From positions 16,616,022 to 16,680,021 of the forward strand of contig CM042145.1 in NCBI GenBank assembly GCA_023376005.1: a DNA stretch of 64,000 nt, in the 5' to 3' direction. A program made the position numbers and the translations under genes. The notes beneath the pieces were generated by a model. The model was not told where the DNA came from and did not search any database. It saw nothing but the letters and a program-made list of their open reading frames with translations. This stretch comes from Doryteuthis pealeii. Lineage: Eukaryota > Mollusca > Cephalopoda > Myopsida > Loliginidae. Positions 30,449 through 40,380 of the stretch are shown here, piece by piece. How positions within the stretch are numbered: position 1 is the stretch's first letter; each line of letters opens with the position of its first letter.

Positions 30449-31000
30449 CAGTGATTCTCAATATGGGCAAAAAATTTTTTAAAAATTGGCCGGAATTTTT
30501 AGCAACAAATTATGTACTTTGTTTTACAATTTGCATATATTACATGTATTCATCTAACGTAATTTTGATATATTCTAAATATAAATTATCTTCAAGAGTA
30601 ACTTGGATTGAAATGTCTTATAACTTTACTATATAAAATTAAATTTACTTTGCTGCTGCTGATAAATATTATTTTGATAAAAGTTTTGAAAATGTTGTTT
30701 CATTCTTACTTGGTTTTCTCACCACCTGGATTTTCTGCAGCAAATAATGAACTCACAAAGAAATGTAATTTATTGCAGATTGAAAAGAGAGGAGACTTAA
30801 ACCTGAAGTTGAACCAAAGTTTCAAAGTTCAACTTGACAAGCTGATAAACACCAAACTCATTAGTCAGGATTTGTATTTTTTTCTATATTTTGATTTTGT
30901 AAATAAAATGTATTTCCTGTAACATGGAATTTCTATTTGTGCTTATATGGGCCCGAAATTTTTTTGACACCAAAATGGGACCCAACGTTGAAAAAAAAGG
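30449..31000 (+). pseudogene. hAT-like (ZBED5-type) transposase C-terminal remnant
   Basis: The left end CAGTGATTCTCAATATGGGC resembles the common hAT terminus (CAGTGRTTCTCAA). Downstream, the frame ending at 30922 includes FSAANNELTKKCNLLQIEKR and GDLNLKLNQ followed by LDKLINTK. This resembles the extreme C-terminus of ZBED5-like hAT transposases (LTRKRNRL..RGDLR). The dimerisation and catalytic parts are missing. A GGGACCCAACGTTGAAAA string near 30980 may be the eroded right end. The terminus is reasonably clear; the protein match is weaker. Confidence 0.5.
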
Positions 31001-31261
31001 GAAAGCTAAATGATATTTTTCTAATCTTTCTGGGTTATTCAAAATTGACGTTCTTAGAGTTTTTATTGGTATTTTGACAGATCATTATTTTTTTCTTCTA
31101 TTTTCCTTATCCAAATTCACATATTCTGTTCCACTAACAATCTTAAAAACAGTCAATGTCTAATCTTAGCCCACTGTGTACCAGTAAACTCCATATTATA
31201 AAACACCAGAGGCTGGAGTGTATATGGTCGTAATGTAGTGAATAAATAATTTGTTGATTCA
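31001..31261. other. AT-rich spacer
   Basis: Nothing recognised. Confidence 0.4.
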
Positions 31262-31800
31262 AGGCAGATTGATGACCTTTTATCATCAAAAAATTTAATG
31301 ACCATTTCCTATCAAAAAAATTTAATGACCATTTCCTGTCAAAAAATTTAATGACCATTTCCTGTCAAAAAATTTAATGACCATTTCCCTATCAAAAATT
31401 TAATGACCATTTCCTATCAAAAAATGACCATTTCAAAAAAATTTAATGACCATTTCCTGTCAAAAAATTTAATGACCATTTCCTGTCAAAAAATTTAATG
31501 ACCATTTCCTGTCAAAAAATTTAATGACCATTTCCTGTCAAAAAAATTTAATGACCATTTCCTGTCAAAAAATTTAATGACCATTTCCTAAAAAAATTTA
31601 ATGACCATTTCCTGTCAAAAAATTTAATGACATTTCCTGTCAAAAATTTAATGACCATTTCCTATCAAAAAATTTAATGACCATTTCCTGTCAAAAAATG
31701 ACCATTTCCTGTCAAAAATTTAATGATTTCCTGTCAAAAAATTTAATGACCATTCCTGTCAAAAAAATTTAATGACCATTTCCTGTCAAAAAATTTAATG
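31262..31800. repeat. ~26 bp minisatellite downstream of the exonuclease gene
   Basis: About 20 units of AATTTAATGACCATTTCCTG plus a TCAAAA linker, with small length differences. It ends about 200 bp past the stop codon of the exonuclease gene. Confidence 0.95.
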
Positions 31801-32005
31801 CATTTAATAATGTCTGATGAAAGTAATGCCAAAAGTACAAAAGAATCATATCATTTTTTAAAACTTGATTCATATAGCCTTTTAGCCATTTCTTGGCTTT
31901 TAATGCATAGACAGACCAGTAGATTAGACCCCCCACCCACCCCAATACTTTCAATTGACTTGAATGCTTGTAAAATCTATAATATTCACATGATATAATA
32001 AACAG

Positions 32006-32802
32006 TTATACAAATGAAGTATCTGAAAATTTGACTGCATATTTATCGACCCAATCAAGGAATTCTTTATTCCATTTAAAAGCAATATCGAACATCATCA
32101 TCACATCATCCTCTGCGCAATGGGCATCGACTTTGGTGTTATTCAACTCTCGTTTATAGATATCCACCAATTTATAAGAATATTTTGTCTTTGAAGTAGA
32201 ATTAGTCCCGGCAACATTCTCAGATTGATGGCCAGTTTGGTCCCGGTTCAAATTTTGGTTTTGATTCGGTTCATCATCATTGGCCATAACAGTCGTAACA
32301 TTAGTATCGATACTGATTTCCTTATTATCAATGGGAGAAATTGTTGTTTTTACTATTATTTTACTGTCTTTTGGCCAGAGTTTTCTCCTAACTGTCTGTC
32401 TGCCTGTTGGTATTTCTTTATGGCGAAACAAGGGAGGTAACTTCTTCGATACCTTAACTGGACTCGAAGCAACAGAAACAGTCTTACTTGTTCGCTTTGC
32501 AGGGGTGTGAAGCTGAAACAGAGCACATTTTGAATAAGACGAAGAATCTGGATATCTGGCTTGTAAATATCTGGTCTGTTCGATAAACTGAAAAGCAAGA
32601 AGCGTGTCTGCACAGAGAAGATCTGGCATTAATTGAATCTCATTCTGAAGAAGTTCTGATTGTAGCAGAACAAAGTCAAATTTACATCCATTGTGGGCCA
32701 AAAGGCAGACGGGTTTTTTTAGTCGAGAAAGAAACCTGTCAATCAGCTCAACTGTGTCTGCATCAAATGTTTCCTGGTCTTCTAAGGCATCATTGTACAA
32801 AC
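32006..32802 (-). CDS. TREX-type 3'-5' DNA exonuclease, exon 2
   Basis: Last exon of a 335-residue protein (797 nt here plus 211 nt in exon 1 gives 336 codons with the stop). It supplies exonuclease motif II (LLAHNGCKFDFVLLQSELL), a YKLVDIY segment and motif III (DAHCAEDDVMMMFDIA). The histidine and aspartates expected of the DEDDh family are all present. Between motifs II and III lies a ~110-residue basic and Ser/Thr/Gln/Asn-rich insert (VSKKLPPLFRH, NQNQNLNRDQ) that is longer than in vertebrate TREX1/TREX2. The end is LDWVDKYAVKF, as in TREX proteins, with no C-terminal membrane segment of the TREX1 kind. TREX enzymes degrade DNA from 3' ends and limit cytosolic self-DNA. The acceptor is CTAACTAG after a long pyrimidine tract. 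Confidence 0.9.
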
Positions 32803-32865
32803 CTAGTTAGAAAAAAAAGAAAAAAAAAGAAAATATTAATTATAAAAAAACATAAAACAAAAAAA

Positions 32866-33015
32866 AAACTGGTTTGGTGGTTGGTTTTGAAGGCTATCAC
32901 AATGCAAGTGTAAAGAAAAATAAAGGTAACTCTGATGTTTGTTTACCTTTGATTTATTCTTAATATTTCGAGATAAAGATCTCTTCGTCAGAAGATTTCT
33001 GAAAGTCTGGAGCTG
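32866..33015 (-). repeat. Hammerhead-like element (family of 34.8 and 45.4 kb)
   Basis: CAATGCAAGTGTAAAGAAAA and GTTTACCTTTGATTTATTCT link it to 34821-35040 and 45400-45600. Minus-strand core at 32958-32995: CTGACGA, stem II GAGAT/ATCTC, GAAA, stem I TCTT/AAGA. Stem III is reduced to a single pair, so it could work only as a dimer, if at all. Confidence 0.5.
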
Positions 33016-33094
33016 TTGCTAGGAATCGTCCATTTTGTTTTGTGTCTTAAAAAAACAAACTAATAAATAAAACTTTTTTCCTTTTTTCTTTTTT

Positions 33095-34455
33095 CAAGTA
33101 ATAATGAACAACCAATAATTTTCAGCCACAAATTGTGTGTAATGAACGACCCCTAACTTTTGGTAATGCCTAGCCTACAAACATATTTCTTCAACTTAAA
33201 GCAAAAACATTCAAACACTTATTTATACTTTCAAAACTACTGTAAGTAAAGAAAAAGTATTAGCCGAACAGTCTATCCCCTTTTCACTAGACCCTAAAAC
33301 AAGAGTACAGATAATTTTAAAATTTCCCTTGTAGAAAAGGTCTAATTTTTTTAATGTTATCAAAGGACTCAATGAGTTCAAGCTAAAAATATTCTAACCC
33401 TATGAATACCTGGTGCGTTTTGCCTTTAGATTATATAAGATGAAATACTGTATATACATAGCATTACAAGCATTTAGCTGATAAATGCGGACATTTTCAA
33501 ATTTGCGACCATAATCATTTAATTTGCAATTTCTCGAGTATTTCTGAACCAATCTTTAAAATATTTATATGGTTGGAAAGAAAAGAAAATAATCTTTCTA
33601 AATATGTAATTTTTATGTGTTATGTGTTAGTTATGTGTTATTTGCATTATTTTTTTACGGCTAATTAAAACGGTATTATTTTTAAACAAAGTTGTACATG
33701 CTGTATGCAGGCTTTGTTAAATAAAATTATATAGAGTTATTCTATTTCTTGTATGCAATACAATATAGCAGGTATTTAAAAAAGGTATTTTTAAGTCCAA
33801 AGTGATGTTATTTATATAAATTAATACTATATATGTGTATATGCCGTATTAAAATGAAAAAGTTGAATAATCTTGTGGTAAACTTTAAAAAATCAAAAAA
33901 ATCTTGATATCCTACTTTTTATTCCCCAAATAATGGGTTCTAGCATGGAGATGCATAAAATTTAAGTACAGAATCAGAAAGAACATACAATTTTACATAA
34001 GAATGGAAAGTTTTATCAAAATTGTTCCAAAAATAAAGAAATGGTGAAGAAATTACTAAATTTCTTGTTTTCAATTATTCCGTGATTTGACATTTTTTTA
34101 AAACAAATCATGTCCACTTTTGTACCCCCAATTTCGGGGCTTTAAATTCTCATAACTTTTGAACCACTGGGGATATTTGCATAAATCAAACAGTTCTGAA
34201 CTCTATTTACAAAGCTCTATATAACTAATGTGATTAAATAACAATAACCTCAAATAAAAAAAATCAACTAGGAATGCTATACCCAAGTGATGAATGACCA
34301 CTAGTTTTTAGCCACAAAAGGACATTTTTATCATATACTGCATGTAATGAACGAACCCTAACTTTTGGCTATGCTAGCCTACAAAAATATTTCTTCAGCA
34401 TCCAATGACACAAAGAGAAAATATTCAAACACTTATTTATACTTTCAAAACTACT
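33095..34455. repeat. ~150-180 bp direct repeat pair
   Basis: 33095-33245 and 34275-34455 share ATGAACGACCCCTAACTTTT-like sequence, CTAGCCTACAAA and ACACTTATTTATACTTTCAA. Between them 33525-33680 resembles an internal part of Helitron II (45945-46075). Confidence 0.7.
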
Positions 34456-34783
34456 GTGATACAATCAAAATCAATATAATACCATAAATAAACTATGTAG
34501 TCTAGACCTTGATGTAGCTTACCATGTTTACATGGATATTCCAAACATACTAAAATCCACACCACTTAAACACAATAGGAATGATAATATAATAATGTTT
34601 AGTAAAACCTATATTATCTTAACTTTGTTAAAGTATAGGCTATGTGAGAACATCTTGGATGGAAGTTTCAGCAAGGTTAGGCCGAGAAACAAGGTAAGGT
34701 TCAATGCTTGTAAAACATATCTTATGTAATAAACAACCCCTTGTTTTTTTAGGTGAAAAATCGGTCTTAAAAAGTCATTGATT
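34456..34783. other. AT-rich intronic sequence
   Basis: Nothing recognised. Confidence 0.4.
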
Positions 34784-34789
34784 ACATGA

Positions 34790-34820
<31 letters not shown>

Positions 34821-34826
<6 letters not shown>

Positions 34827-35040
34827 TTAGGAGGTTGATTTAGAAGGCTATCACAATGCAGGTGTAAAGAAAAAAAATAATAATATGGTAACAATGGTGT
34901 TGTGTGTTAACCTGTATTTAATTCTTGAAATTTCAAGAATTAAATACAGGTTAACACACAACACCATTGTTACCGTATTATTATTTTTTTTCTTTACACC
35001 TGCATTGTGATAGCCTTCTAAATCAACCTCCTAACCAATA
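34821..35040. repeat. 220 bp palindrome with no spacer
   Basis: Two 110 bp arms meet at 34930/34931 inside GAAATTTC, apparently with a single mismatch. Left end TATTGGTTAGG, right end CCTAACCAATA. Each arm matches the 3' half of the hammerhead-like element at 45477-45600, starting exactly at the GAAA of the ribozyme core. (TA)n tracts flank both sides. Confidence 0.92.
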
Positions 35041-35070
35041 CATACACAATGCTTCAAGCAAATTATAAAA

Positions 35071-35114
<44 letters not shown>

Positions 35115-35116
<2 letters not shown>

Positions 35117-35383
35117 ACATGCAGGATGTGACACAAGGTCAATTTCTTAAGCGGAGTTTAACAGGTTTGAATTCAGAGTTTTCCTTCTCCTAGACTGGTT
35201 ACCTAGCCATGGTTAAAGAGCCCAGTCTGCCCTGCTATTTGCCCATAGCTCGAGGGAGAATTGGATGCATACCTTTCCCAAGGATATTAGCGTCATATGA
35301 AATGCAAACAGCTTCGTTCAGGAATTGAACTCAGGTCGACGAGTCCATTTCCTACGACTCTAACCATTAGACCATGTGCCTCC
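35115..35383 (-). repeat. tRNA-derived SINE family II, near full length
   Basis: On the minus strand the head reads GGAGGCACATGGTCTAATGG (A box) and CTGAGTTCAATTCCTG (B box). The body follows with GCTAATATCCTTGGGAAAGG and AAAGAGCCCAG-type sequence in reverse. TTACATGAGTATATA at its right edge (35385) also occurs at 34784, left of the palindrome, so SINE, microsatellite and palindrome lie between one pair of direct repeats. Confidence 0.8.
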
Positions 35384-35496
35384 ATTACATGAGTATATAC
35401 AGTATATATAAGTTAAGATAAAATGTAAACACCGGGAAGGATGAAGCCAATTCTGATCTGGGAACAGTATGTGCATGCAAGAGACATTGGTCTCTA

Positions 35497-36117
35497 CTAG
35501 CAAATATATGCACCCTCCGGGTGCAAGTATTAATGTCATAAAATAGCATATTAAATTAGAAAGTTTAAATAAACAAAATAAGAATGCAGATAAAATGATT
35601 TGAAACAGAGAGAGGTATAATCGAAAAATAAAACAGCTGTAGCTTCCTCTTCCACCACCCCCATCTTTCTTTGCTAAACCTTTCTAATTTAACTATTCAG
35701 TTAAATAAGAAAGTAAAGAATAAAATTACAGTTATTTCTTTTTGTTAATTGATTTCTTTTAAGATTTATCTCCGAGATTTTTGCTCATATTCATTAAGAT
35801 AAAATCAAATAATTAGAAATCAACAATACCAAGCACATATTTATTAAAATCAAATTTTAAATATCAATATGCAAATTAGCATTCCAGTTCACACAGTAAA
35901 CCTCTTTTTGTTGTACATATAAATACAATTGCATTTTATTAGTACGTAGATATGACCAGCAGTATTAATAATGAAAAACAATTTTATTAATAATTGAGGC
36001 TTAAATAAAAATGATACATGGAGAATGTGATGTATAATAATTAAATGGATAGTGACTTGAGTAGTGATATAGTTTCGGTTACAGACAAACAAACACATAA
36101 TCTCCATTATAATAAGA
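35497..36117 (-). mobile_element. Helitron family I, copy 4
   Basis: 3' CTAG at 35497-35500, hairpin GCACCC/GGGTGC just inside, and 5' TCTTATTATAATGGAGATTA ending at 36117. Host bases give A at the 5' side and T at the 3' side. About 621 bp; no ORF of note. Confidence 0.92.
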
Positions 36118-36149
36118 TGTGAATTTAGATAAAACAGAGTTCATGTGGC

Positions 36150-36570
36150 TACTCCCTCGTTAAATGGCAACTACTTTCCACACTGCCGGCCACAATGCAC
36201 TTCTATTTCATTCTTGATCTCACCCTTCTTCTCCGTATTGGCACAAATCGCTAGACAATTTCACCTTCTCATTAGTGTGGAAATCTTCAGCATGATCGTT
36301 TTGGGTCTCTCGGATACCACTTGACAATTACATGGGTTCACCTGTTGTCTGTGAATATTGCAATGTGTCCGACCCAGTGGAACTTCTGCTTTTGGTACTC
36401 TGCGATCGCATCCTTGACCCTGCTCCTGAAATACCTCACAATATACTCATCATGGATCTTTGCTGTTTTATTTTGAGCACATCTTTTATTGTAGTAAATG
36501 GTTTCCACCGTGATCTTATTCTCTGCAAGATTTCCAAATCCAGGTCTCAGCAAATATTCACCATCCACCC
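36150..36570 (-). pseudogene. RTE-like LINE C-terminal fragment
   Basis: The minus frame from 36568 reads TVETIYYNKRCAQ, then RVKDAIAEYQKQKF, HWVGHIAIFTDNR. A frameshifted continuation near 36300 is VVSERPKT-like. These match the end of RTE-type reverse transcriptases, where RW.GH..R..DNRW is followed by a W.PRD.KR..GRPP motif. Frameshifts and at least one stop follow. It is a short dead fragment inside the exonuclease intron. Confidence 0.65.
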
Positions 36571-36639
36571 TAAGTCAACATCCTCTTTCACCTCCTCAAT
36601 TTCATCACTTCCCACCAATTTGAAACATATAAATTTAGG

Positions 36640-37315
36640 GTTTTTTTTGGTGCTTATTTAATAATAGTTTTTTTTGGTACTCATTTTATGATAAAGTTTG
36701 TTATGGTACTCATTTTATGATAAAGTTTGTTTTTTGGTACTCATCTAATAATAAAGTTTTTTTTGGTACTCATTTTATGATAAAGTTTGTTTTCTGGTAC
36801 TCATCTAATAAAAGTTTGTTTATGGTACTCATTTTATGATAAAGTTTGTTTTTTGGTACTCATTTTGATAAAGTCTTTTTGGTACTCATCTAATAATAAA
36901 GTTTGTTTATGGTACTCATTTTATGATAAAGTTTGTTTTTTGGTACTCATCTAATAATTAAGTTTGTTTTTTGGTACTCATTTTATGATAAAGTCTTTTG
37001 GTACTCATCTAATAATAAAGTTTGTTTATGGTACTCATTTTATGATAAAGTTTGTTTTTTGGTACTCATTTTATGATAAAGTCTTTTTGGTACTCATCTA
37101 ATAATAAGTTTGTTTTTGGTACTCATCAAATAATAAAGTTTGTTTTTTACTCATCAAATAATAAAGTTACTCATTTTATGATAAAGTCTTTTTGGTACTC
37201 ATCTAATAATAAAGTTGTTTATGGTACTCATTTTATGATAAAGTTTGTTTTTTGGTACTCATCTAATAATAAAGTTCGTTTTTTGATACTCATTTTATGA
37301 TAAAGTTTGTTTTAT
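36640..37315. repeat. ~30 bp minisatellite
   Basis: About 22 units alternating between TTGGTACTCATTTTATGATA and GGTACTCATCTAATAATAAA, with AAGTTTGTTTTT spacers. Confidence 0.95.
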
Positions 37316-37562
37316 TGCCTGGCACTTGAGATACCCCTAAAGGGGAATGTTGACAGAATCTAAACAATCTTTAAAACCATCCCAGGGAAACTTGTTTTAT
37401 TAAACCAACCCTGTCTCATATTCTAATCTCATGAGGAGTCGGTTAAAAATCTTCTCTTCCCCATTCGTTAGATCTACAAGTTTTTGACCTATAGATATTA
37501 AAGCATTAAATTATGGTGGTTGTAATGAGTGGATATATATATACATATATATATATATTTCA
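37316..37562. other. Spacer
   Basis: Nothing recognised apart from a short TA tract. Confidence 0.4.
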
Positions 37563-37715
37563 CATAGTACTAATACCCTTGGGAAAGGTATGAATCCATA
37601 TATTCTCCCTCCAGCTATGGGTTAAATAGTAGGGAAGACTGGGCTCTTCAGCCTTGGGTAGGTAACCAGTCTAGGAGAGGGATAACTCTGAATTCAAAAT
37701 TCCTGAGGTCGGTCG
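37563..37715 (+). repeat. SINE family II tail and body fragment
   Basis: CTAATACCCTTGGGAAAGGT, CTATGGGTTAAATAGTAGGG and CCAGTCTAGGAGAGGGATAA match 35115-35383 in sense orientation; the head is missing. Confidence 0.75.
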
Positions 37716-38556
37716 TTGATTGGGTTTGTGGCAACCCTTGATGCACCAATACTTTCCTATCGACTGTGCCAAAAAGTGTGGATGGTCCAACACAAGCCTT
37801 CACCACTATAAACAAATCACTGTGTGGGTGTTCATTATGTGTGTGAACCTTCATGCGTCGAAAATCGATGAGAGAGTCCATAATATATATATATATATAT
37901 TGGTAATTACAACAAACACACCATAAGGTCACATATATTAAGACAGAAAAATAAATAACTCGTAAATTTAACAAGTAATATGTGTATTAAAACAAATAGA
38001 TTACAGTAGTCAAAAATACTGATCAAAGTCCTGCAGAATATGCTTTTTTAAAAGTTCATGTAATTAGAAAAAGAATGTGTGAGTTCCCTCCAATAGAGAA
38101 AGAAAGGGTAATGCGCAATATATCAGCAGTGAAGTAACTTGTAGAGAGAGAAAGATATAGCTTGTAATACGTTCAGCGGTAGGCAAATATTTCGGAGTCG
38201 TGCGACATGGAATATCTAGGCATAAGTTTGTTTTCTGAACTGATCTTCAAAAACCTTCACTTTTATAGAAACTCGAAATTGGTCTTTTTGAAAAACTTAG
38301 GTGCGAACGCTTCTGATTGGTTGAAAATTATCATTTTTAATATTGGTATTTTTTTCTTTCTACCTGCGCTGATTCTATGTGCAGATTTCTTATTTTCGTC
38401 ATTTTATTTCTGCTTTGAAAGCGTTAACTTCAGGCTCACCTCAAAATCAATGTTATTAAGAAAAATCTTCAAATTGTGATGACATTTTCAAGAAATAATA
38501 TTTTTTAAAATGAGATAAAATAATAAAATAAAAACAATACAAAATAAAATAATCTA
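37716..38556. other. Unannotated intronic sequence
   Basis: No gene or repeat recognised. The 38207-38479 ORF is hydrophobic with no motif. Confidence 0.4.
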
Positions 38557-38880
38557 TCTATACATATATAAAGGACAGTTGGTGTGTATGTATGTCCAGA
38601 GGAAACTACGAAAATAAAACAACTAATGACAAAGTAAATATATATACACATTCACTATCACCAGAGATTGCTTTTTGTGCAAAAATGATGAAGATTTTAT
38701 TTATACTTGAGAAGATATTTAGAAATTAGGATTTGAATAGTAAGAGAAGGGAAAGTCATTGGTGGTGTTCGTGATTAAAAGATAAATCAATTATGTAAGA
38801 CGAAAACAATGAATGAATCTGCGCGACTAACTTTTTATTATCCCCCCCCTACCCAGGCAACGCCGGGTAACTACTTCTAG
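38557..38880 (+). mobile_element. Non-autonomous Helitron, family III (short)
   Basis: TCTATACATATATAAAGGAC after A (38556), CTAG at 38877-38880 before T, and an imperfect hairpin (ACCCAGGC-AAC-GCCGGGT) 8-10 bases inside the 3' end. 324 bp; a shortened relative of 11018-11829. Confidence 0.88.
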
Positions 38881-39327
38881 TATAATATAAAAAAATAAAA
38901 ATAAGATAAAATAAAATAAAAATGATAAAATTAAATTAAAAATAAATTCAGGGGGAGATAATTCAGTATTTTAAAAATGTTAAAACTTGATAATTCTTCA
39001 TAATTTTAACAAATCAAATATGTTTATATTTAAAGATCCTGGGTAATTTGGTTGATTCGGGATAATTTTTAAATATTAATGATACATTTAACATATTTAT
39101 TTCTTAATTGGTTTCCATTACGTCTACTTTTTGTAAAGCTATTTTTAGCACAAACTATTTCTTAATTTCAGCACGTCTAACACAAAAAAAAATGGGTTTG
39201 AGAACAACTTTATTTTATTCCGATAACGTAATAATATTTAATAGGTTTTCTTTATGGAAAATCAATTTGAAATTATTATTTTCAAAGTTTTCGGACCTAT
39301 TATGATTTGATTTAAAGTTCCCATGTA
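38881..39327. other. AT-rich intronic sequence
   Basis: Nothing recognised. Confidence 0.4.
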
Positions 39328-39725
39328 TCGTCTGCTAATCAAATAAAACAGGAATCACGAAAAAACATCACGTGGGGGACTCAAAGTTTGGGGTCTTTTT
39401 TAAAAAAATTATTTTTATTAAACAAGATAAGTAAGGCAGGTATGAACAGTAAACAAAATAAAATTGAATACTATATGTAAATCAGCCTGAATTATAAAAA
39501 AGGGAGAAGAAAAAAAAAAACCCGAGAAAACGAAAACGTCTGCTTATCAAACAAAACAATAATCACAAAAATAACATCACGTGGGGACCCCAAGTTTGGG
39601 GTATTTTTTTATTTGTTGTATTAATTAAACAACATAAGTAAGGCAGGTATGAACAATAATCAAAATAAAATTAAAACGATAAGTAAATCAGCCCTGATTT
39701 ATAAACAAGGGGAAAAATATAGAGA
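39328..39725. repeat. 208 bp tandem duplication near the splice donor
   Basis: CGTCTGCT starts the copies at 39329 and 39537. Shared segments include ACATCACGTGGGG, AAGTTTGGGGT, AAGTAAGGCAGGTATGAACA and GTAAATCAGCC. The second copy ends about 40 bp from the donor of exon 1. Confidence 0.85.
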
Positions 39726-39764
39726 AAAAAACAAAAAAAACGAAAGAAAAGTTTGTCTTCTTAC

Positions 39765-39975
39765 CATGAATATGGGAACTGTTTAGTGGAATAGGTTTAT
39801 TTGAACGGAAGGCCAACCGAAGGGAATTCAGAACTCGAGGTTTCTCTGGCGTTAAAAACTGTCCTCGACCCACAGCTAACATAAACAATTCAATAATCGG
39901 TGGTTTTTTCACGCTGTCGATTAAACTCGTAGATTCCAAGTCAAAGAAAACCAATGTTTTCACTTCTCTGCTCAT
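39765..39975 (-). CDS. TREX-type 3'-5' DNA exonuclease, exon 1
   Basis: Seventy codons plus one base. The ATG at 39975 is followed at once by exonuclease motif I, TLVFFDLESTSL, with the catalytic Asp and Glu, then IIELFMLAVGR, as in TREX1/TREX2. The frame ends in NSSHIHG at a GTAAGAAG donor. Joined to exon 2 it reads HIHGLYNDALEDQ, matching the family's I-G-L-x-N-x-x-L region, so the exon pairing is well supported. No signal peptide is evident. The start is chosen because motif I begins within ten residues, as in relatives. A short non-coding exon upstream cannot be excluded. Confidence 0.9.
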
Positions 39976-40377
39976 GGCTGATTTAACAATCGGAAGTGCT
40001 CTTAGTAAACTTCGTCGCCATTTAAAAATTAAAGGGAGATAAGCATGACCGGAAATTTAAAAAAATGTGGGTGCGTTCCTTGCTTGCGATTTTCACCAAA
40101 GCAATCTAAAATATATGATTAATTGATTGATTTTAATAGCATACTAACCCTTCTAGACGTTAGGGAATCGAGTACATTGCATGTTTAAATTTATATTTAT
40201 GTTATTGTTGATTAAGTTCTTTAATGTGAGTACTAAGATACATGGTTAGGGGTTATTTTTTTTTTTTTTTTTTAAGTACTCAGTACTTAAAAAATACTAA
40301 CCATATATCACATTTTACTGAGTTGGGAGTCGATACCAACCTAGTACCAAATTAAGTTAAGCTTATTAATTAAATTC
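39976..40377. other. Upstream region of the exonuclease gene
   Basis: Probable 5' UTR and promoter for the minus-strand gene. I see no clear TATA box. A short inverted repeat (TAAGTACTCAGTACTTA) lies near 40272-40290. Confidence 0.4.
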
Positions 40378-40380
40378 TTG

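Larger units (their letters stand above)
32803..39764 (-). other. Intron of the exonuclease gene, 6,962 bp
   Basis: Bounded by GTAAGA (39764 side) and AG (32803-32804) on the minus strand. It is filled with repeats: hammerhead-like elements, a 220 bp palindrome, SINE II, Helitrons I and III, a LINE fragment, a minisatellite and a tandem duplication next to the donor. The splice phase is 1, after the first base of a glycine codon. Confidence 0.85.

Noticed and set aside
31262..31800. Regularly spaced repeats as a CRISPR array
   Set aside because: Units are contiguous with no unique spacers, and the DNA is metazoan; this is a minisatellite.
36640..37315. Regularly spaced repeats as a CRISPR array or a coding repeat
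   Set aside because: No spacers; the ORF at 37052-37300 is frame-dependent on a minisatellite with variable unit length.
38207..38479. Small membrane protein gene
   Set aside because: Hydrophobic ORF from AT-rich intronic DNA with no promoter, homology or conservation visible.
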